A DNA stretch of 64,000 nt from Epiperipatus broadwayi. Its lineage: Eukaryota; Onychophora; Udeonychophora; Euonychophora; Peripatidae. How positions within the stretch are numbered: the first letter of the stretch is position 1; every line of letters starts with the position of its first letter. Location: contig JAQFVV010013085.1 in NCBI GenBank assembly GCA_028023455.1, positions 209,169-273,168 on the forward strand, in the 5' to 3' direction. This document shows, one piece after another, positions 1 through 10,638 of the stretch. The translations under genes were made by a program, and so were the position numbers. Below the pieces are notes generated by a model that saw only the letters and a list, made by a program, of their open reading frames with translations, did no database searches and had not been told where the DNA came from.

Positions 1-519
1 TTTAATATTTTTTGGAGTTGCGGTATTTGTTTTTTTGATGTTAGAAATATGGTAACATCATCCATATAGGCAATGCATGTAGTGCGCTGTGTTGTGTCTG
101 GTATCTCGATCCCAATAAATGCATTTTGTATGCTTTTAATAAGGGGATTGATGTAAAATATAAGCAATAATGAACTCAGAGGGGATACTTGGGATACAGA
201 TTTGGTGGGTGTGAAAGATGGTGAGTTTCTTCCATTTAAAGTTATATGGATCTCTCTGTTCAGAAGCAGGTTTGCAATTATATATAGGTGTGTTCTAGGA
301 ATTTTTGTGTCTTTTAGCATTTCCAGAAGTGTATATATACTGACTGAGTCAAAAGCAGCTTCTATGTCAAACTGCACAATGATGGGTCCGTATTTTTTTC
401 GCTGTTTTACTGTGGCTAGAATTGCTTTGAAGAATAAGGCTGCTTCTGTTGTTAAAGAGTTCTTCTTTGCATATTGTGCTTCGGAGATAATGGCATTATA
501 TATGGTTCAATTTCATCTT
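1..519 (-). pseudogene. LINE ORF2: central RT with YMDD box, truncated by window edge
   Basis: The minus strand of the first 0.5 kb continues the RT after a frameshift near 450-510. It reads a palm-A-like block (VQFDIEAAFDSV), then VSQVSPLSS where the family usually has a glycine (GVSQGSPLSS), then AYMDDVTIF with both catalytic aspartates. The Gly to Val change in the conserved QG..LSP block indicates decay in addition to the frameshifts. The plus-strand open frames here are only the complement of this RT. The thumb and C-terminal domains lie outside the window. Confidence 0.8.
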
Positions 520-2012
520 TAATAATTTTCTTAATAATTTTGATCGGCGAAGGCCCCATGGATATTGGCCTGAGGTCTGTAATGGGTGGGATAATTGCTT
601 TCTTTTTATTATAGGGTACTATGGCTATTGGATAGACGCCCTCCATGGGCTGAATTTGTTGTGCTAGATGGTTTGCTAACTGACACAAATATTCTGTTGT
701 GAATTTACTTAGGTGCTTTAATATAAACAATGGGATTCCAGGACTACCTGGGCGGCAAGTGTTTCGAATGATATTCAGTTTTGTTGTAAATAGATCTTTT
801 GTGAATGGGGCTTTTGTCTCTGGTGGGCCAAACAGATTATGTGGGATTTTATATGGTTGTTTTTCTTGTAATTTCTGCTTAAAATATTCAAAAATCAGCA
901 TAATCATATTGTGTCCTGCATATGTTCCATTGGTTCCCCAGTGCCCATCTTATATAATCTCTTGTCCAAGTGTGTGGCCTGCTTAGGCATATCTTGCTTT
1001 TCTTGATCTTCAGATTGCTTTTGAGTTCATCACATGCTTTATTGTATGCATTTGTAAGCTTGAATATATACTGCTGGGTGCAGTGTGATGGGTTAATCAT
1101 GATTATTCTCTGGTGCAACTGATCTGCCAGAAATAAAAGTCTTGGTGGTGGGGGTTGTTTTCTTGTTATATGGTTGATGTTAAGGACAGCATTAGCATAA
1201 ATGCAAGATATTTCTGAACTGGGTTCAAAGTCATATCTTTGATTTTGTTTAGCATTATGTAAGTCTCAGAGAACAGAAATTCAGGAGTTGTTTCTGGGAG
1301 TAAAACTCTTATTGTTCTTGTAAGTGGAAAGGGTGATATTTGAATTTGAGCGCAATCAATTGTGACTATTTGAGCTGAGTGATCAGAAAAAGTTGAGGGA
1401 GTTAGTTTTATTTTGATAAGATGGTGAAGCACTGGAGAATAAAAGTATAGATCAATAAGTGAAGAGAAGTGACTATTGTGGAAAGAGATGGCATCATCTG
1501 GTAAAAAACCTTGGCCACTCATTAGTGGTATGTTTATTCTATGAAGCCAACGTTGCGTAAATTCCTGATATTTTAAATTAAAATCTCCAATTAACATGGT
1601 TGGGTTTGAAGTTGTAGCTAACCTGGAATTAATGTTTGCAATTATGATATTTATTTTTTTTACCCTGTAAAGGCATATATACAAAAACCAGATTTATTGA
1701 TATGCTTTTTTGGTTGAAGGTTGCAATTAATAAGTTCATGTCAATGTGAATTATTTTGAAAGTTGTGAATGGGCAATTTCTAGCAATTATGAGTCCGGTG
1801 CCAGCTGAGGGAGAGGAAGAGTCTCTGGAGCATGCACATAAACCTTCCATATTTAAATGCTTGGCTGGGTCGGTTTGTGATCCAGCATAAATTTTGGTCT
1901 CAAGTATACTGAGCAAGTGTGGTTGTATATCCTTGATCCAGTGTTTTAACTTATTAATTTTTGAGGTTGAGGTCAAACCCCTGACATTGATTGCCACAAT
2001 TTTTATTTTCAT
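452..2012 (-). pseudogene. LINE ORF2: endonuclease and N-terminal RT, frameshifted
   Basis: ORF2 begins with MKIKIVAINVRGL, the usual N-terminus of APE-type LINE endonucleases. ETKI follows, and after a frameshift near 1650-1684 come GDFN and SDHS, the conserved catalytic and DNA-binding motifs. Further frame changes occur near 1166-1118 and 907-888. The segment 907-452 has the RT entry region, including PGSPGIPLFILK and DLRPISMGPSPIKII. The protein would nick target DNA and copy the element RNA into it. It is split over at least four frames, so this copy makes no intact product. Identification as LINE ORF2 is firm; the clade is not. Confidence 0.85.
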
Positions 2013-2043
2013 TATATGTTGTTTTTTGGTTGAGATTTAAATG

Positions 2044-2277
2044 TTAGGGTTGATCCGATATTTCTTCCCATTCATCCTCATATTCCATTTCCAGATCTTC
2101 ATCTGTATCTACTGTAGTTGTAGTGTTGTGATCAGCAAGGCTAAGATTGGATTCTGTTACTTTGATTTTTTTTGGCCCGCTGTTTTTCTTTGGTGGGCAG
2201 CCTTGTCTTCTCCTTTGTTCTGTGTTAGCTTTGATGATTTGAGGCATATTTGGGGTGATAGCTTCCATAATTTCCAT
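2044..2277 (-). pseudogene. LINE ORF1 C-terminal tail
   Basis: This reading frame of about 77 codons has a basic segment (QRRRQGCPPKKNSGPKKIK) followed by a very acidic end (DEDLEMEYEDEWEEISDQP), and it stops 31 nt before ORF2. Its position directly upstream of ORF2 on the same strand suggests it is the end of ORF1. The rest of ORF1 is at 13470-14724, on the far side of the inserted LTR element. An in-frame stop lies just upstream of its first ATG, so the frame does not run cleanly into the insertion point. Confidence 0.6.
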
Positions 2278-2320
2278 TGTTGTGTTATTTTTAATATTGG
2301 GTGTTTAGTGTTATATATAT

Positions 2321-4415
2321 TATAATAGTAACTTACAGTTATTATTATTGGTCTAGCGTGTTTTATCTTTTGTGAAATTATTTATAAATATAAATTTATA
2401 TTTGACTATTTTATTATGTAACATATATGTACTATTTATATATACATTTAAGTTTTAAATAATATATACCTTAAGCTTTTGAGTAAAATGCCAGATTTGA
2501 AGTTAAGAATAAATACTTATATATTTTTTTATTTTATTATTAAATCTTAATGTCAGTGGAACAATTGATAGTTGAATTAAGCATGAACTTATATAACACA
2601 CGAGCAGATTCGTTCGTGCTCTGGATATAAAAAAAACGAAGGAAAAAAAGAAAATCATTTCACTTTAAAAATATTATTTTTCTTTTATCAATACTACTAT
2701 TTAACGATTGGAATTTAAATATTAACTTTTCCAAATTAAAATAATTTGTGGATTCAAAGTTTGCAAGGAAAATATATTTAATTTTCTACTCAATCTTAAA
2801 GGAATAGCAATATAAAAGAAAAGAACGTCTGTTTAAGTTTTGAAACTACGTTGTTTTAACTCTTCCATTATTCTTCGGATATATATAAATTTAAGATAAT
2901 TATATATATTAAGGATAAAACAATGTGCACTGAGTAGTACACTTATTATATCGTAAAAGGTTTCGAAACCAACCTTGCATGCTATTTTAAAATATTTTGA
3001 AATATTAGATATATAGAACGTCTAAGGATAATACAAAAATGAAGATTAAGAACATCTACATTCGAAGAATATTTATTTTATTTCACATTAATCAAATCAT
3101 TGGATATTGTTAACAGTTTATCGTCTATGGATAAATAAAATCATCATTATACCAATGGATTAATAATATACTTCGTAAAAGATCTTCATTAGGATGATGA
3201 ACTATAGACTTCAATACCTACTCTCAACTCTCTTATAAATAAGTTTCCTTTATTATATATTTATATATATTATAATAATGCTTATATTATTTTAATATGT
3301 TTATTATTATTATTATTATTATCTTTATTTCAAATTTGGCATCGCATCATTTTATATCTTGATAGGAAAATTATATTTATTATTAAATATAATTAATTGA
3401 AAGCTTAACATAATTCATCAAATTAGATGAGGGATATAAAAAAATAGTTATTATTTGACAGATATCTTAAACAGGATTATATTGTGTTTACTACGTAATA
3501 TTGTAAACGTTTAATGTATTTTTATGTATTAAAAATACATATAATATATAAGTTATACAATGGTAAATAATACCTATATATGGGTAATTGTGAAGCATAT
3601 AAATAAGAACGGTAAATAAGTTAATAAGTTACATAAATTATTAATTTTTGAACCCAGATATTGTTTTTATATATCTATTAATTTAAGCTATTTTCTTTAA
3701 TTTTTGAAAGTTTATTATAGTATTGAGTTTTATCATGGGGTATTAAATAAAAAAATATCATTTATTAATATTCTTTTAAAATGATAAAATTCATCCGTAT
3801 TTATTTATTAATATTTTATTATCTATTCTATTATATTTTTTATTGTTTATTAAATATAGATTTGTTAACGTGATCTCTTTGTCTAATCATTATTGAATTA
3901 TATTATATATATGCTAGTATTATAAATGTCATATGAATAATAGTTATAATTAATGCTTATATAAAGGCATATGAAATAACTTGTTTTGAAATTATTCCTG
4001 AAATGAGCTGATTGCAAATTCTCCGTGAGTTTAAATATCGTGGCATAATGGTGACTGAAAGAGGGATGAAAGATGGATGACCTGGTCTAAATTGTATTTA
4101 AACTTATTTAAAGATTAATGAGCTAGCATAATAAAGGTATATATAATCATGGACTTGGTATTTCATCGATTCATTTCTAGCATTCTACTTGAAGACCCAA
4201 AGTTCGATTGTAGTGAAATGCGTATCCTCTTTCTAAGGAATTTAATCATCCCTTTATATTTAACAAGACTAACTTAGATTTTAAATATAATCCATTCTGT
4301 TATATTTGGCGAACCTAACTATGAAGCATTAAGTTAATGACTTCTAAACATTAAATATAATTGATTATATTACATTTAATACACCAACTGGGATGATTAA
4401 GGCCGTCCCGTTATA
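2321..4415 (+). repeat. 5' LTR of the Ty3-type element
   Basis: About 2.1 kb, matching 10639-13461 almost base for base apart from scattered substitutions, small microsatellite differences and one large block present only in the 3' copy. The left limit is where identity starts (TATAATAGTAAC). The right limit is the last shared base (GTCCCGTTATA) before the two copies diverge. The LTR is AT-rich with many short open frames, none protein-like. Confidence 0.9.
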
Positions 4416-4417
4416 TC

Positions 4418-4435
4418 TGGCGACCCAAACGTTAG
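4418..4435 (+). promoter_or_regulatory. Primer-binding site (candidate)
   Basis: TGGCGACCCAAACGTTAG begins two bases after the 5' LTR end. The leading TGG is what pairs with the CCA end of a primer tRNA in LTR retrotransposons. I cannot name the tRNA from the sequence alone. Confidence 0.65.
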
Positions 4436-4824
4436 GGGCTTCGATTAATTAAATCTCATACCCTGTAGACTGCGTTTTATTTGGTGTGCGACGTTTTAGG
4501 CATTGAATCTATAATTTCGATTCATTATATATGGTATTTATAATTGCAAGATTAATATAAATAAAAAAAAATGGTAATATATATAATATGATTTAGACAG
4601 ATCAATATTTGAATAACTAATTATTAAATTATGTTTTAAACACAAGAGTTGAGTGGGATAAAGTTTTATATAGACATAGACGTTTAAAAATATACACATA
4701 TATTATTAGAACATCATAAGTATATATAAATGGCATGGGGTGGTAGAGAACTTTACGATATAATATTTTGGTTATAAAAATATATATACACTTAAGTAAT
4801 ATTTGAATTAAGTTAAAATTTGTT
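4436..4824 (+). other. Untranslated leader between primer-binding site and gag
   Basis: About 390 nt, AT-rich, with no protein-like frame. By position it is the 5' leader of the genomic RNA, where packaging signals would lie. I see no recognisable motif in it. Confidence 0.5.
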
Positions 4825-6834
4825 ATGCTGCGAAGTGGGAAAATGTTTTCAAACAAAGATATTAAATGCTCTAGTCAAATGCAAGATGATTTGCAAAGTG
4901 AACTAAATGATGATAGTAATATTATTGAACAATCATCATTAGTACAAGCACCTGGGGGTTCTACAACCATAATTGAATACCCTCAACAAACACCGAGTTT
5001 AGATCAAGTGTTATCTCAAACACAAAATATAATTGATGAAGATTTAAATCAATCATCTACAATTGGAATTAGTCAATCATTTAATGTTGATACAATTCAG
5101 CAAATGTTACAAATGTTTATGACTAAAATGGACAGTAATAATCAAAAATTACTTGATAATATGAATAAAAAATTGGATGATAATATTAATAGTTTAAAAA
5201 ATGATTTGAAGATTGAAATAACAGGAATTGAAAATAAACTATCTACAAAAATCCAACAATTAAATTTAAATGTGGATAATGTTAAAAAAGATAACATAGA
5301 AATTAAACAAGCATTAAATGATTTAAAGAATGAAATTGATGAAAATAATTCAAAATGTCAACAACGGTTTAGTGAGTTCCAAGGTGACATAATAGATAGA
5401 TTAAATGTTAAATGTGATGAAATGTATAAAAATCAAGGAATTTTTAGGGATCAAGTAAAAGAAGAACAAAATAAAATACGGAATGAAATCCAAGTAGATA
5501 GACAACAAACACAAGCAAGAATAGATCAACTATCTACTAAACATAATAATGAGGTAGAATCTCAGAATAATGTATTGGAGACTATTGATCATCAACTTAA
5601 AACTTTAGAAAATAAAATGAATTCAATAGAAATTAATACAAATATAGACAAAAATGTATTGGAAAAATTAAGGAAAGATACTACTGAAACTTGGAATAGA
5701 GTAAATAAAATAAAGGAATCAACTGATAGTAGATTTTTGGTTATTGAAACACAGATATGTAAAAGAACACCAACTATAGAAATGCATCAGGTTGAAAATA
5801 ATGTAAATACTTATAGTTATAATCAAGAACAAAATCATGGTGAAAATCATTTGGAGGTCATTCAAAAAGATCCACAACAAGTAATTGACTCTGGTGATAG
5901 ATCAAATTTTCAGTATCATATAATGCCTGAAGTTGAAAATTATCCTAGTAATTTTGAATTAGAAGGGTTAAACTTAAATACTTATAGGATTAATCATGAA
6001 AATCAAACATCAACTTCTCAGTTGAATGTTTTAGAAAAACAAAAGGTATATAACCATTCAATACCAAGTAGTACAATTAACCAATTTGTTAGGTTAAAAA
6101 TATTCAAAGGATCTCATAATGAATCTCCGATAGAACATATTAGAAGCCTTAATCTTTATTTTTCTGTTAACCATAGTTTATCAGAAGGAGAAAAAGTGAT
6201 CGTTGCATATAGTCACTTACAAGGAGATGCATTGATGTGGTGAGAGTCTTTATCACAAACTCCATCTACTTATATGGAATATCAAGAGATATTAATTAAA
6301 AATTTTTGGAATAGAGATAAACAAGAGGCTTTATTGTACCAAATATTCCAAGATAAGTATAAACAGACACCTGGAGAAACCTTGACCAAATTCTTTCGCC
6401 GTCAAATAACGAAATTAAGAACACTTAATACTTATCATTTAAGTGAAGGCGAAATGATTAGAATAATAAAAAGAAATTTACCACTTAAAATAGAACAATC
6501 ATTATTGTGTACCAATATAACAAAAACAGAACAAATAGTAGAACTTTTAAATAGTATTGATATGAATCAAACCAATTTATCAATTAGATTACCTGATAAA
6601 AAAAAGGAGGAAGCTTCAATCAATACAATATTTTATAATAGAAGGAAAAATAATAGAAATACCAATTATTGGAAGGGAAAAACATCTCAAAGGAATATAC
6701 CTTATGACCCCTCTCCCAAAATAAATCGTGATAATTTAAATAAAGTAAAAATAACTTCTTCTAATAATCCAAGAAATTTCCCAAAACCGGGATGTAGTAA
6801 AGATATATCTATAGATTCACATAAAACAAACTAA
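4825..6834 (+). pseudogene. gag: gag of Ty3-type element with one in-frame TGA
   Basis: One frame runs from ATG 4825 to TAA 6832-6834, broken only by TGA at 6241-6243. The stop directly follows DALMW and precedes ESL, so a Trp-codon TGG to TGA change is the simplest explanation. The first roughly 330 residues are rich in Asn, Gln, Glu and Lys with regular leucine/isoleucine spacing, as in a long coiled coil. The part around the stop (VRLKIFKGSHNESPIEHI, then FFRRQITKLRTL and EGEMIRIIKRNLP) matches the retrotransposon Gag capsid core. The C-terminus is basic and Asn-rich, but I find no CCHC zinc knuckle. Gag would form the particle and bind the RNA. Confidence 0.85.
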
Positions 6835-9800
6835 AAGGGTACTTGAGGAAATGTTCCTCACCTCAAGAAACCAAATACCCAATGAGGAACTTGAATCAAT
6901 CTTTTACACAAGAAATCACTAACATGATGTGTTCATGGGAAGATAAAACACCAAATTTTGTTTTACAAAGTTGCCCTATGATAGAAGTTTTGTTTGAGAG
7001 CTTGCTGGTTAAGGCATTATTAGATTCTGGTAGCCAAATTTCTGTGATATCAGAGACATTTTACCAAAAGATTTTAGCAATAAATCCTAATATCAAAATT
7101 TTACCACTGAAATCTATGCAGGTTACCATGGCTAACAGTAGAAAAGCTAAGTTAATCCAAAAACAAATTTGGGTTGAGATTAAAATCGGCCAAACAACTC
7201 TCTATCATGTATTTTTAATTTTGAATGGTTTGATTCATAATGTTATTTTAGGGGCAGACTTCCTACATTTGAACACTTGTGTAATTGATTTCTGTAATAA
7301 AACAGTTAAAATTAATGATGAAGTCTTAGAGATGACATTGCTTCCAAGATATGATCAAATTGAAGTTGACTCTATAACATCTAGCATTTCAGAAACACTT
7401 TTAGAGAGTAAACTCACAGAATCCAACTTGCTTGGAAGTGATGATATGTTAAAATTACGATTTGTTATAAGAGAATTTAATTCTATTTTCTCAGACATAC
7501 CAGGAGTGATAAAGGGATCCCAACAGAGAATTAGATTAAGTCATGATCAACCATTTCAATCTAAATCATATTCTATTCCATACCAATATCAGGAAGATAT
7601 ATCTAAGCAAATTAATAAAATTCTGGATTGGGAAATCATTTCCAAATGCTCTTCACCTTACTGTAATCCAGTAGTAACTGTGAAGAAGAAAGATGGGTCG
7701 ATGAGATTTTGTTTGGATGCTAGACAACTAAACAAAATTACTGTCCCAGACAGAAATATACCACCGCCCATACATGACTTATTCATGAAATTTGGAAATA
7801 AGAAGGTATTTTCTACTTTCGATTTAACCTCCAGCTATTGGCAGATTGAACTTCATCCAGAAGATCGCCAATATACTGCTTTCCGTTATGAGGGTTTTAC
7901 ATACCAATTTAATAGGATGCCATTTGGATTGATAAATAGTGGTGCAGGTCTAATCAGATGTTTAGATAAGACTTTATCTCCTGAGGTAAAACAAATCATA
8001 ATTATTTATGTGGATGATGTAATTATTGCATCCACCACAGTTGAAGAACACCTTCAACATTTATCTATATTTTTTAAAGAGTGTTTTCTGAAAGGTATAA
8101 AAATTAACTTCAAGAAGAGTACTTTAGTTTCCAACCAAGTAGTCTTCTTAGGTCATATTGTTGGTTGCAATGGGATAAGACCTCATCCAGAGAAGATCTC
8201 TGCCATTCAAAACTTTCCTAAACCATCTACCCGAAAACAAATTAGATCATTTTTAGGTCTATGTAATTTTTACAACCGTTTCTATCAGAAGTTCTCAGAC
8301 CACATGGAACCGTTGTTAAAATTGATTAGAAAAGATGAACATTGGAAATGGACCGAAGAACAAGACCGTGCATTTGAGAATATTAAAACAGGGTTTTTGG
8401 AGTTAACCATGTTAGCTTTCCCTGATTTTAATAAACCATTCATTGTTCAAACAGATAGTAGTGGTTTTGGATTAGGGGTAACACTGTCCCAAATCCAAGA
8501 GGATGGCCAACCAGGTGTCCTCTACTTTATAAGCCGGCTCTTGAAAGGTCCAGAAATAAATTACATGGTTACAGAGAAGGAAGCACTAGCAATAGTCTGG
8601 GCTTTCCAAAAATTTCGACAAATGCTACTCGGATCAGAGGTGATAGTGATCACTGATCACAAAAGCCTTGAATTCCTGAATCATAGTTATCTGACTAATA
8701 GTCGTCTAGTTAGATGGAGTTTACTACTACAGGAATTTAATTACACTGTGCATTATTGCAAAGGATCCGAGAATATCATGGCTGATGTGCTTAGTCAAAA
8801 TCCATGTAGGTCAGAACAAAATCATTTGATGGTAGACAACGCCTACATTACAAATGTCAATGTGATGGCTGATAGTAATGTAGAGAACGAGTTGGAAAAC
8901 TTACAAGAAATACAATTTAATGACCCAGAATTAAACCCAATTATAAAAGTTTTATTAGGGGAGGAAGTTTTGGATGCACCTAAAGATCTTAACCATTTTA
9001 AATTAGAACAACAGGTCTTACTATATAAAGTGAATGATAATGTTGATGAGTGGAGGGCAATAATACCAAAGTCTTTATGTGACCCACTCATAAAATACAT
9101 ACACTGTCTATACGGGCATTATGGTGCTCATAAGACAGAACACACCCTAAAGAATTGGTTTTACTGGCCAAAAATGTATAAAAACATCTTAAAATCACTC
9201 CAAGATTGTCTAATTTGCTTAAGAGCTAAATCAGTAAACCAAAATTATATTAATTCAATTAATTCTATCATTCCAGAAAGACCAAACGAGATCTTAGCAA
9301 TTGACTATTATGGGCCTTTGCCTCCATTTAACAAACAAAAATATTTATTAGTCACTTATGATCTCTTTTCCAAATATGTTGCTGCTTACCCGATATCCCA
9401 AGCCAATACTAAACATACAATCAAAGTATTGAGTACTCTCCAATTCCCAATGATAGGAAAACCAAAAACCATACTAACTGATCATGGTATACCTTTTCTA
9501 TCTAGGGAATGGAAGAAATGGGTAGACATATCAAAAATAAAACATGTGCTAATCTCTATTAGGAATCCACAATCAAATCCATGTGAACGTATTATGCGGG
9601 AGCTTGGACGTTTGTTTACGACCTATTTAGAAGAGGAGCACAAGGGTTGGGTAAAGCAGAAACGTGTAGTAGACTATATCAATTGGAGTTTAAATGAATC
9701 TACAGGATTCTTGCCCATCCGACTACACTTTCATCAAATTATACCTATATTATTTAAAAAATATAAACCTATTATTAATGAACCCAAAATAAATGGAGAA

Positions 9801-10088
9801 AATGATATTTTACAAGCTCATAAACAACTTATTAAAATGGCAAATAATAGAAGTCAAAATAAAAAAAAATGTATTTATGAATTTAAAGTCGGAGATAAAG
9901 TTTTGATAAAGACTTTCCATCCCAGCAAACCATTGGAGAATAAATACCATAAATTCTTCAATACATATGAAGGACCTTATACTATCATTAAAAGGGCAGG
10001 TCCAAATGCATTTTGGATTAACCAAGAAGGAGAGATTCGTGGTACATACAATTCACGAATTTTAAAACCATATTTTGGCTGCTTATAA
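6825..10088 (+). CDS. pol: pol polyprotein: protease, RT, RNase H, integrase
   Basis: The open frame starts after a stop at 6822-6824, overlaps the end of gag by about 10 nt in the -1 frame and ends at TAA 10086-10088. It has no obvious ATG near the overlap, so it is probably made by frameshifting or as a fusion. Domains in order from residue 1 at 6843: aspartic protease (LLDSGSQISVIS, about 59-70); RT with palm A (FSTFDLTSSYWQIEL), RMPFGLINSGAG and YVDD near 390; RNase H (VQTDSSGFGLGV, TEKEALAIVWA, TDHKSLEFLNH, ADVLSQNP); integrase zinc domain (H and H in HCLYGHYGAH, then CLICLRAK) and DDE core (AIDYYGPL, ILTDHGIPF, NPCERIMREL). A GPY/F-like module (YEGPYTIIKRAGPNAFWI) is near the end. There are no internal stops and all catalytic residues are present. 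Confidence 0.93.
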   Translation, partial: NKLKGYLRKCSSPQETKYPMRNLNQSFTQEITNMMCSWEDKTPNFVLQSCPMIEVLFESLLVKALLDSGSQISVISETFYQKILAINPNIKILPLKSMQVTMANSRKAKLIQKQIWVEIKIGQTTLYHVFLILNGLIHNVILGADFLHLNTCVIDFCNKTVKINDEVLEMTLLPRYDQIEVDSITSSISETLLESKLTESNLLGSDDMLKLRFVIREFNSIFSDIPGVIKGSQQRIRLSHDQPFQSKSYSIPYQYQEDISKQINKILDWEIISKCSSPYCNPVVTVKKKDGSMRFCLDARQLNKITVPDRNIPPPIHDLFMKFGNKKVFSTFDLTSSYWQIELHPEDRQYTAFRYEGFTYQFNRMPFGLINSGAGLIRCLDKTLSPEVKQIIIIYVDDVIIASTTVEEHLQHLSIFFKECFLKGIKINFKKSTLVSNQVVFLGHIVGCNGIRPHPEKISAIQNFPKPSTRKQIRSFLGLCNFYNRFYQKFSDHMEPLLKLIRKDEHWKWTEEQDRAFENIKTGFLELTMLAFPDFNKPFIVQTDSSGFGLGVTLSQIQEDGQPGVLYFISRLLKGPEINYMVTEKEALAIVWAFQKFRQMLLGSEVIVITDHKSLEFLNHSYLTNSRLVRWSLLLQEFNYTVHYCKGSENIMADVLSQNPCRSEQNHLMVDNAYITNVNVMADSNVENELENLQEIQFNDPELNPIIKVLLGEEVLDAPKDLNHFKLEQQVLLYKVNDNVDEWRAIIPKSLCDPLIKYIHCLYGHYGAHKTEHTLKNWFYWPKMYKNILKSLQDCLICLRAKSVNQNYINSINSIIPERPNEILAIDYYGPLPPFNKQKYLLVTYDLFSKYVAAYPISQANTKHTIKVLSTLQFPMIGKPKTILTDHGIPFLSREWKKWVDISKIKHVLISIRNPQSNPCERIMRELGRLFTTYLEEEHKGWVKQKRVVDYINWSLNESTGFLPIRLHFHQIIPILFKKYKPIINEPKINGENDILQAHKQLIKMANNRSQNKKKCIYEFKVGDKVLIKTFHPSKPLENKYHKFFNTYEGPYTIIKRAGPNAFWINQEGEIRGTYNSRILKPYFGCL

Positions 10089-10624
10089 TGTTTTATAAAG
10101 AAATGAGGTGAAGACCAAGATAAGAATTGGGCAGTGTAAACCATACGGTTGTATAAAAAATAATAATAATAGTGATCAATGTAAAGAGAAGTATAGTTAA
10201 AAACATTAGCTTTGGTGAGGGTATTCTTTAATGCCTTAAAATAATTAAAACCATAGAGTCAATTCATATTTATAAATGGATACTCTAGTATTTATTTAGT
10301 CCTTTTCAAATCCATAAGTCTTAAAGAAGCAGGAATAAGGCTAGTAAATATATTTGTGGTCCAAGAAGGAAACACATTATTTTTTTTTTTTTTATTTTTT
10401 TTTATAAAAAAAAATATTAACCCATCAAAGTCCTTAATTTTTTTTTATTTTTGATCATTATCACAAGAATAAAATAGCCCAAGTATTAGGAAGATATAAC
10501 AGTTAAAAAAAAAAAAATTAACCCTTCATAAAATCCAACTATAAATGCAATTAAATTATAAGAATATACTAAAATAGTTGTAAGTGTTTAAAATTTTAAC
10601 TTAAATTAAAATTTTAAATTTCCT
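10089..10624 (+). other. 3' untranslated region of the Ty3-type element
   Basis: About 540 nt between the pol stop and the polypurine tract. It contains long A and T runs (10379-10440 and 10506-10518) and no env-like or other coding frame. Confidence 0.6.
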
Positions 10625-10638
10625 AAGGGAAGGGGAAA
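10625..10638 (+). promoter_or_regulatory. Polypurine tract
   Basis: AAGGGAAGGGGAAA is the only long purine run with clustered G in this region. It ends exactly at the first base of the 3' LTR, as expected for the plus-strand primer of an LTR retrotransposon. Confidence 0.85.

Larger units (their letters stand above)
1..2320 (-). mobile_element. APE-type LINE, 3' portion (ORF1 tail and ORF2), cut by window start
   Basis: This is the downstream part of a minus-strand non-LTR retrotransposon. Read on the minus strand it holds the acidic end of ORF1 (2277-2044), a 31-nt gap, then ORF2 from an ATG at 2012. ORF2 shows an exonuclease/endonuclease/phosphatase-type endonuclease followed by a reverse transcriptase whose YMDD catalytic box lies at about 68-57. 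The 3' end is beyond position 1. The upstream part of the same element is at 13462-14724, because a Ty3 LTR retrotransposon sits between the two halves. Several frameshifts make this copy inactive. The endonuclease plus a CCHC-bearing ORF1 excludes the R2/CRE type; I cannot name the clade. Confidence 0.85.

Noticed and set aside
202-986. Plus-strand ORFs at 202-522 and 699-986
   Set aside because: They are the complement of the minus-strand LINE RT, whose RT motifs are unmistakable.
8843-10025. Minus-strand ORFs inside pol
   Set aside because: Shadows of the intact plus-strand pol frame.
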